64,000 nt of DNA from Arsenophonus sp052171895 (lineage in GTDB: Bacteria > Pseudomonadota > Gammaproteobacteria > Enterobacterales > Enterobacteriaceae): contig JBQMRN010000001.1 of the NCBI GenBank assembly GCA_052171895.1, positions 558,001-622,000 of the forward strand, read 5' to 3'. Made by a program: the position numbers and the translations under genes. Positions 59,801 to 64,000 of the stretch are shown one piece after another. Within the stretch, counting starts at the first letter, position 1. Each line of letters starts with the position of its first letter. Below the pieces are notes generated by a model. That model was not told the DNA's origin. It did not search any database and worked only from the letters and a program-made list of their open reading frames with translations.

Positions 59801-61047
59801 ATCACTTCATCGAGAATATCCCAGACGACAGCTTCTTCACGCTCAACCATCTTCTTGGCTGCTTTAATCGTTGTCGCTAATCCATGTAATTCCAATTTAC
59901 CATAAATAAATGGCTTAAATAATTCCAATGCCATTCTCTTAGGTAAACCACATTGATGCAGGCGAAGATAAGGACCAACCGTGATAACAGAACGACCTGA
60001 GTAATCAACCCGTTTACCTAGTAAGTTCTGACGGAAACGACCTTGCTTACCCTTTATCATATCGGCCAAAGATTTTAGTGGACGTTTATTTGAGCCAGTA
60101 ATCGAACGGCCACGACGGCCATTATCCAGCAGTGCATCAACCGCTTCTTGTAACATTCGTTTTTCATTACGTACAATGATATCAGGCGCAGTCAAATCCA
60201 ATAGACGCTTTAATCGATTGTTACGGTTAATAACGCGACGATATAAATCATTTAAATCAGACGTTGCAAAGCGACCACCATCTAACGGAACAAGCGGACG
60301 TAAATCCGGCGGTAATACTGGTAGTACATTCAGTATCATCCACTCAGGGTTATTACCAGACTGAATAAACGCTTCTAGCAGTTTGATACGCTTAGTCAAT
60401 TTTTTCCGTTTAGTTTCAGAGTTAGTTATATTTAATTCTTTACGTAAGACTTCACATTCTTGCTCCAAATTGAGATCTTTTAGCAAAGATTGGATCGCTT
60501 CTGCACCCATTTTAGCATCAATTTCATCACCAAACTCTTCTAAAGCATCAAGATATTGCTCTTCAGTCAAGATTTGTCCAGGTTCTAAGCTTGTCATACC
60601 CCCTTCGATCACAACATAAGATTCAAAATATAGTACCCGCTCAATATCACGCAAAGGCATATCAAGTAATAAACCAATACGTGAGGGTAATGATTTTAAA
60701 AACCAGATATGTGCTGTCGGTGAAGCTAACTCAATATGACCCATACGCTCACGACGTACTTTAGTTTGAGTAACCTCAACACCACATTTCTCACAAATCA
60801 CACCTCGGTGTTTTAATCGTTTATATTTACCACACAAACATTCATAATCTTTAACTGGCCCAAAAATACGTGCACAGAAAAGACCATTACGCTCAGGCTT
60901 GAACGTACGGTAGTTAATGGTTTCTGGTTTTTTCACTTCACCAAATGACCATGAACGGATCATATCTGGAGAGGCCAGAGTAATCTTGATCGCATCAAAC
61001 TCTTCTGTTTTAGTCTGTGCTTTTAGAAACTTTAATAAGTCTTTCAC
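56827..61047 (-). CDS. rpoC: RNA polymerase beta' subunit
   Basis: 1406 residues (1407 in E. coli). Starts with GTG at 61047, preceded by a strong AGGAGG, as in enterics. N-terminal zinc finger CLCGKY..CEKCGVEV (residues 70-88), clamp and rudder, the catalytic NADFDGDQMAVHVPL with the three Mg-binding Asp near residue 460, the second zinc site CETDFGVCAKCYGRDLARG near 814-898, and the trigger-loop region QLTMRTFHIGG near 920-930. The C-terminus LAELLNAGFG is complete. No disruptions. Confidence 0.98.
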   Translation of the reverse strand: MKDLLKFLKAQTKTEEFDAIKITLASPDMIRSWSFGEVKKPETINYRTFKPERNGLFCARIFGPVKDYECLCGKYKRLKHRGVICEKCGVEVTQTKVRRERMGHIELASPTAHIWFLKSLPSRIGLLLDMPLRDIERVLYFESYVVIEGGMTSLEPGQILTEEQYLDALEEFGDEIDAKMGAEAIQSLLKDLNLEQECEVLRKELNITNSETKRKKLTKRIKLLEAFIQSGNNPEWMILNVLPVLPPDLRPLVPLDGGRFATSDLNDLYRRVINRNNRLKRLLDLTAPDIIVRNEKRMLQEAVDALLDNGRRGRSITGSNKRPLKSLADMIKGKQGRFRQNLLGKRVDYSGRSVITVGPYLRLHQCGLPKRMALELFKPFIYGKLELHGLATTIKAAKKMVEREEAVVWDILDEVIREHPVMLNRAPTLHRLGIQAFEPILIEGKAIQLHPLVCAAYNADFDGDQMAVHVPLTLESQLEARALMMSTNNILSPANGEPIIVPSQDVVLGLYYMTRDCINAEGEGMVLSGPKEAELVYRAGLASLHARVKVRIREEVHDGEGNVEVSTQLVDTTIGRAILWMIVPKGLPYSLVNQPLGKKAISKMLNTCYRVLDLKPTVIFADQIMYTGFTYAARSGASVGIDDMVIPEKKASIIAEAEAEVAEIQEQFQSGLVTAGERYNKVIDIWAAANERVAKAMMENLSTETVVNRNGQDEQQVSFNSIFMMADSGARGSAAQIRQLAGMRGLMAKPDGSIIETPITANFREGLNVLQYFISTHGARKGLADTALKTANSGYLTRRLVDVAQDLVVTEDDCGTHDGILMTPVIEGGDVKEPLRERVLGRVIGEDILVPGTANILIPRNALLTEKWCDELEANSVDSVKVRSVVSCETDFGVCAKCYGRDLARGHIINKGEAVGVIAAQSIGEPGTQLTMRTFHIGGAASRAAAESSIQVRNKGNIKLVNAKFVKNSEGHLVITSRNTELRVVDEFGRTKENYKVPYGAHLNKGDYVNGGETVANWDPHTMPVISEVTGIIRFSDMEDGQSIIRQTDELTGLSSIVVLDTAERTAGSKDLRPALRVVDGKGNDVLIPGTDMPTQYFLPGKAIVQLDDGAAINIGDTLARIPQESGGTKDITGGLPRVADLFEARRPKEPAILAEISGIISFGKETKGKRRLLITPIDDDEAYEEMIPKWRQLNVFEGERVERGDVISDGPESPHDILRLRGAHAVSLYITNEVQEVYRLQGVKINDKHIEVIVRQMLRKVTIVDAGNSEFLEGEQVEFARVKVANRKLEQEGKLPATFSRDLLGITKASLATESFISAASFQETTRVLTEAAVAGKRDELRGLKENVIVGRLIPAGTGYAYHQDRMRRRHMLNEPIASSQVSADEATANLAELLNAGFGNREHE

Positions 61048-61162
61048 GGAATGCCTCCTGTCGGAGTTAAACCTGCGAGGAAGCGGTTTTAGCTACTTCC
61101 CCTTAAACCAAGGGTAATAATTTGTAAAGCCAAGTAGAGACTAAGCTTTACAACATCGCTTA
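61048..61162 (-). promoter_or_regulatory. rpoB-rpoC intergenic leader
   Basis: 115 bases between the two genes (longer than in E. coli). It contains GGAAG..CTTCC arms around 61079-61100 that could form a processing hairpin; in E. coli RNase III cuts in this spacer. The rpoC ribosome site AGGAGG is at its rpoC-proximal end. Confidence 0.4.
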
Positions 61163-64000
61163 TTACTCGTCTTCCAGTTCAATGTTAATACCCAACGAGC
61201 GGATCTCTTTCAATAATACATTGAAAGATTCCGGCATCCCTGGTTCCATCTGATGGTTGCCGTCTACGATGTTTTTATACATTTTAGTACGTCCGTTCAC
61301 ATCATCGGATTTAACGGTAAGCATTTCTTGTAAGATATAAGCAGCTCCATATGCTTCCAGAGCCCAAACTTCCATCTCACCAAAACGCTGACCACCAAAT
61401 TGTGCTTTACCACCCAACGGTTGTTGAGTAACCAGACTATAGGAGCCTGTTGAACGTGCATGCATTTTATCATCAACAAGATGATTCAGTTTCAGCATAT
61501 ACATATAGCCAACTGTTACCTGACGTTCAAATTTCTCGCCTGTACGACCATCATACAATGTAATCTGACCGGAAGTCGGCAATTCAGCTAAAGTTAATAG
61601 TTCTTTGATTTCCTTTTCTTTTGCACCATCAAAGACCGGTGTCGCAATTGGCATACCTTTCTTCAAATTATGTGCTAACCGAAGAACTTCTTCATCAGAA
61701 AAGGTACTGAGATCAACTTTTTGACGAAGATCATCTCCTAAGTCATAAGCTTTCTGAATAAATTTTCTCAATCTGGCTACTTCAGCCCCTTTTTTCAGCA
61801 TGGTATTGATCTTATCGCCAATACCTTTAGCAGCCATCCCCAAATGAGTTTCCAGAATTTGCCCGATATTCATGCGTGATGGTACGCCAAGTGGGTTCAA
61901 AACGATATCAACATGGTTACCATTTTCATCGTAAGGCATGTCTTCAACAGGGTTAATTTTTGAAATAACCCCTTTGTTACCATGCCGGCCAGCTATTTTA
62001 TCGCCAAGTTGAATTTGACGTTTTACTGCTAAATAAACTTTAACGATTTTCAATACGCCTGGCGATAAATCATCTCCTTGAGTGATCTTACGACGTTTAC
62101 CCTCTAGCTTCTTCTCAAATTCAACTTTAAGCTCATCATACTGCTCAGCTAATTGCTCTAACTGATTTTGTTTTTCTTCATCCTTCAAAGATAATTCTAA
62201 CCAACGTTCATGCGATAATTTATCCAGCTTCTCACCTTCAATACCGCCATTAGTTAGTATTGCTCGGATACGGGAAAATAAACCTGCTTCAAAGATACGC
62301 AATTCTTCGGTTAAGTCTTTCTTCGCATCACGAAGCTGGAGTTCTTCAATTTCTAACGCACGTTTATCTTTCTCTACGCCATCGCGCGTAAATACTTGAA
62401 CATCAATAACTATTCCTGATACCCCATTTGGTACCCGCAGTGAAGAATCTTTGACGTCAGAAGCTTTTTCACCAAAAATAGCGCGTAATAATTTCTCTTC
62501 TGGCGTTAATTGCGTTTCACCTTTCGGTGTTACCTTACCAACTAGAATGTCGCCGCCCGTTACTTCTGCACCGATATAAACAATACCTGATTCATCCAAT
62601 TTAGATAATGCAGCTTCACCTACGTTAGGAATATCTGCCGTAATCTCTTCTGGGCCTAACTTAGTATCACGCGATACACAAGCTAATTCCTGGATATGAA
62701 TGGTGGTAAAACGATCTTCCTGTACCACTCGTTCAGATACTAAAATAGAATCTTCAAAGTTATAACCATTCCAGGGCATGAACGCTACACGCATATTTTG
62801 TCCAAGCGCTAATTCACCTAAATCTGTCGATGGTCCATCAGCTAAAACATCACCGCGTTCAATCGGCTCACCAAGTGAAACAGATGGCATTTGATTAATA
62901 CAAGTGTTCTGATTAGAACGTGTATATTTAGTGAGATTGTAGATATCAATACCGGCTTTACCAAGATACATTTCATCTTCATTAACTTTGATAACAATAC
63001 GTGAAGCATCAACATACTGAACAGTACCACCACGTTTAGCCACGGCTGTTACTCCAGAGTCAACAGCAACAGCACGTTCCATACCCGTTCCAACCAATGG
63101 TTTATCTGAGCGTAATGTTGGTACTGCTTGACGTTGCATGTTTGCGCCCATTAATGCACGGTTTGCATCATCATGTTCAAGGAATGGAATTAATGAAGCA
63201 CCAACAGAAACAATCTGCTGGGTTGAAACATCCATATATTCTACTTGCTCTTGATTGAATAAACTAGATTCACCTTTATTACGGCAAGTGATTAATTCTT
63301 CAACAAAGTGACCATCATCATTTAAAACAGTATTCGCCTGAGCAATGATGTAGTTACCTTCTTCAATTGCTGATAAATAATGAATTTCATCAGTAACGAT
63401 ACCATCTCGTACCAAACGATAAGGCGTTTCTAAAAAACCATACTTATTGGTTTGTGCATAGACAGATAATGAATTAATTAAACCGATATTCGGGCCTTCA
63501 GGCGTTTCAATTGGACATACACGTCCGTAGTGGGTTGGATGTACGTCACGAACTTCAAAGCCAGCTCGCTCGCGTGTTAATCCACCAGGCCCTAATGCTG
63601 AAATACGGCGCTTATGTGTGATTTCAGACAGTGGATTATTCTGATCCATAAACTGCGATAATTGGCTTGAACCAAAAAACTCTTTAATTGCAGCAGAAAT
63701 CGGCTTCGCGTTAATCATATCCTGCGGCATTAATACATCTAAATCACCTAATGATAAACGCTCTTTAACGGCACGCTCAACTCGTACTAAACCAACTCGG
63801 AACTGATTTTCAGCCATTTCACCAACCGAACGAATACGTCGGTTGCCTAAATGATCAATATCATCAACTTCACCTTTACCGTTACGAATAGCAATGAGTT
63901 TTTTCATCACATCAATGATATCTTGTTTGCTCAAGATACTTAAGCCTTCAATTGCTTCACGATCTAGTGAACGATTAAATTTCATGCGTCCTACAGCGGA
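61163..64000 (-). CDS. rpoB: RNA polymerase beta subunit (3' part, cut by window edge)
   Basis: About 945 codons of the C-terminal two thirds are visible, corresponding to E. coli residues ~398-1342; the gene continues past 64000 (SAVGR precedes the first in-frame ATG, so that ATG is not the start). The rifampicin pocket FGSSQLSQFMDQNNPLS..THKRRISALG has wild-type residues at the E. coli D516, H526 and S531 positions. Other conserved blocks are IETPEGPNIGLINSL, NVRVAFMPWNGYNFEDS, KVTPKGE, RHGNKGVISKINP and the C-terminal GGQRFGEMEVWALEAYGAA. Intact as far as seen. Confidence 0.98.
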   Translation of the reverse strand, partial: SAVGRMKFNRSLDREAIEGLSILSKQDIIDVMKKLIAIRNGKGEVDDIDHLGNRRIRSVGEMAENQFRVGLVRVERAVKERLSLGDLDVLMPQDMINAKPISAAIKEFFGSSQLSQFMDQNNPLSEITHKRRISALGPGGLTRERAGFEVRDVHPTHYGRVCPIETPEGPNIGLINSLSVYAQTNKYGFLETPYRLVRDGIVTDEIHYLSAIEEGNYIIAQANTVLNDDGHFVEELITCRNKGESSLFNQEQVEYMDVSTQQIVSVGASLIPFLEHDDANRALMGANMQRQAVPTLRSDKPLVGTGMERAVAVDSGVTAVAKRGGTVQYVDASRIVIKVNEDEMYLGKAGIDIYNLTKYTRSNQNTCINQMPSVSLGEPIERGDVLADGPSTDLGELALGQNMRVAFMPWNGYNFEDSILVSERVVQEDRFTTIHIQELACVSRDTKLGPEEITADIPNVGEAALSKLDESGIVYIGAEVTGGDILVGKVTPKGETQLTPEEKLLRAIFGEKASDVKDSSLRVPNGVSGIVIDVQVFTRDGVEKDKRALEIEELQLRDAKKDLTEELRIFEAGLFSRIRAILTNGGIEGEKLDKLSHERWLELSLKDEEKQNQLEQLAEQYDELKVEFEKKLEGKRRKITQGDDLSPGVLKIVKVYLAVKRQIQLGDKIAGRHGNKGVISKINPVEDMPYDENGNHVDIVLNPLGVPSRMNIGQILETHLGMAAKGIGDKINTMLKKGAEVARLRKFIQKAYDLGDDLRQKVDLSTFSDEEVLRLAHNLKKGMPIATPVFDGAKEKEIKELLTLAELPTSGQITLYDGRTGEKFERQVTVGYMYMLKLNHLVDDKMHARSTGSYSLVTQQPLGGKAQFGGQRFGEMEVWALEAYGAAYILQEMLTVKSDDVNGRTKMYKNIVDGNHQMEPGMPESFNVLLKEIRSLGINIELEDE

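Noticed and set aside
1..64000. CRISPR array or other regularly spaced repeats
   Set aside because: The many repeats are long IS copies at irregular distances; no short direct repeats with unique spacers were seen.
63985..64000. rpoB start codon at 63985
   Set aside because: The frame stays open to the window edge and the preceding codons (SAVGR) match internal RpoB sequence; this ATG is an internal Met near E. coli residue 400.

Overview
The window comes from an AT-rich chromosome of a member of the Enterobacterales in an active phase of genome decay. The intact proteins (SurE, Pcm, NlpD, MutS, Lpp, SufABCDSE, YdiK-type permease, AsnA, AmiC, Fmt, TrkA, RpoB, RpoC) match the lengths and motifs of E. 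coli homologues, and local gene order still follows the enteric pattern (surE-pcm-nlpD-rpoS..mutS; pykF-lpp-ldt-sufEDSCBA-ydiJ-ydiK; asnC-asnA; amiC next to an initiator tRNA; def-fmt-rsmB-trkA; rpoB-rpoC). Low GC, loss of stress and regulatory genes, and a heavy load of dead insertion sequences suggest a recently host-restricted insect symbiont of the Arsenophonus/Sodalis kind. The genus is inference.

Layout. 1-915: dead IS481 pieces. 915-4398: surE-pcm-nlpD. 4438-9895: an IS1595 copy, the 3' relic of rpoS, two IS256 pieces, and an IS91-type element lying inside another IS1595 copy. 10202-12760: mutS. 13095-13525: a decayed aac(6')-like acetyltransferase. 13733-16430: IS256 inside IS256, then IS481. 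16576-17916: an intact MATE transporter. 18338-21259: a block of three IS pieces that has removed the 5' part of pykF. 21260-23700: pykF relic, lpp, L,D-transpeptidase. 23772-26615: IS481 split by an IS91-type element. 26648-32325: the intact suf operon. 32804-36833: IS481, IS256 and a ydiJ relic itself split by IS256. 37047-38141: ydiK. 38142-43023: IS481, two IS256 copies and about 1 kb of very AT-rich DNA with strong inverted repeats. 43024-44302: asnC relic and intact asnA. 44663-47853: IS481 and nested IS256. 47889-49292: initiator-tRNA relic and amiC. 49425-50554: tail-to-tail IS256 halves. 50781-55927: def relic, intact fmt, rsmB relic (middle replaced by head-to-head IS256 halves), intact trkA. 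55945-56150: a miniature IS256 palindrome. 56827-64000: rpoC and the 3' part of rpoB.

About 27 kb (roughly 42%) is made of four IS types: IS256 (about 16 pieces), IS481 (7), IS1595 (3) and IS91-type (3). I found no intact transposase. They sit at most breakpoints of ancestral synteny and inside most of the pseudogenes. What survives is core function: transcription, mismatch repair, Fe-S assembly, envelope maintenance, asparagine synthesis, initiator-tRNA formylation and potassium uptake. What has decayed includes RpoS, AsnC, PykF, YdiJ, RsmB, one peptide deformylase copy, one tRNA-fMet and an acetyltransferase. I see no CRISPR array, rRNA, phage or intact tRNA, and no convincing new multi-gene system. 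The most unusual items are the palindromic IS256 remnants, the dated nested insertions, the broken def beside an intact fmt, an unrecognised reading frame repeated three times upstream of the IS91-type transposase, and an interleaved inverted-repeat structure at 41390-41470.
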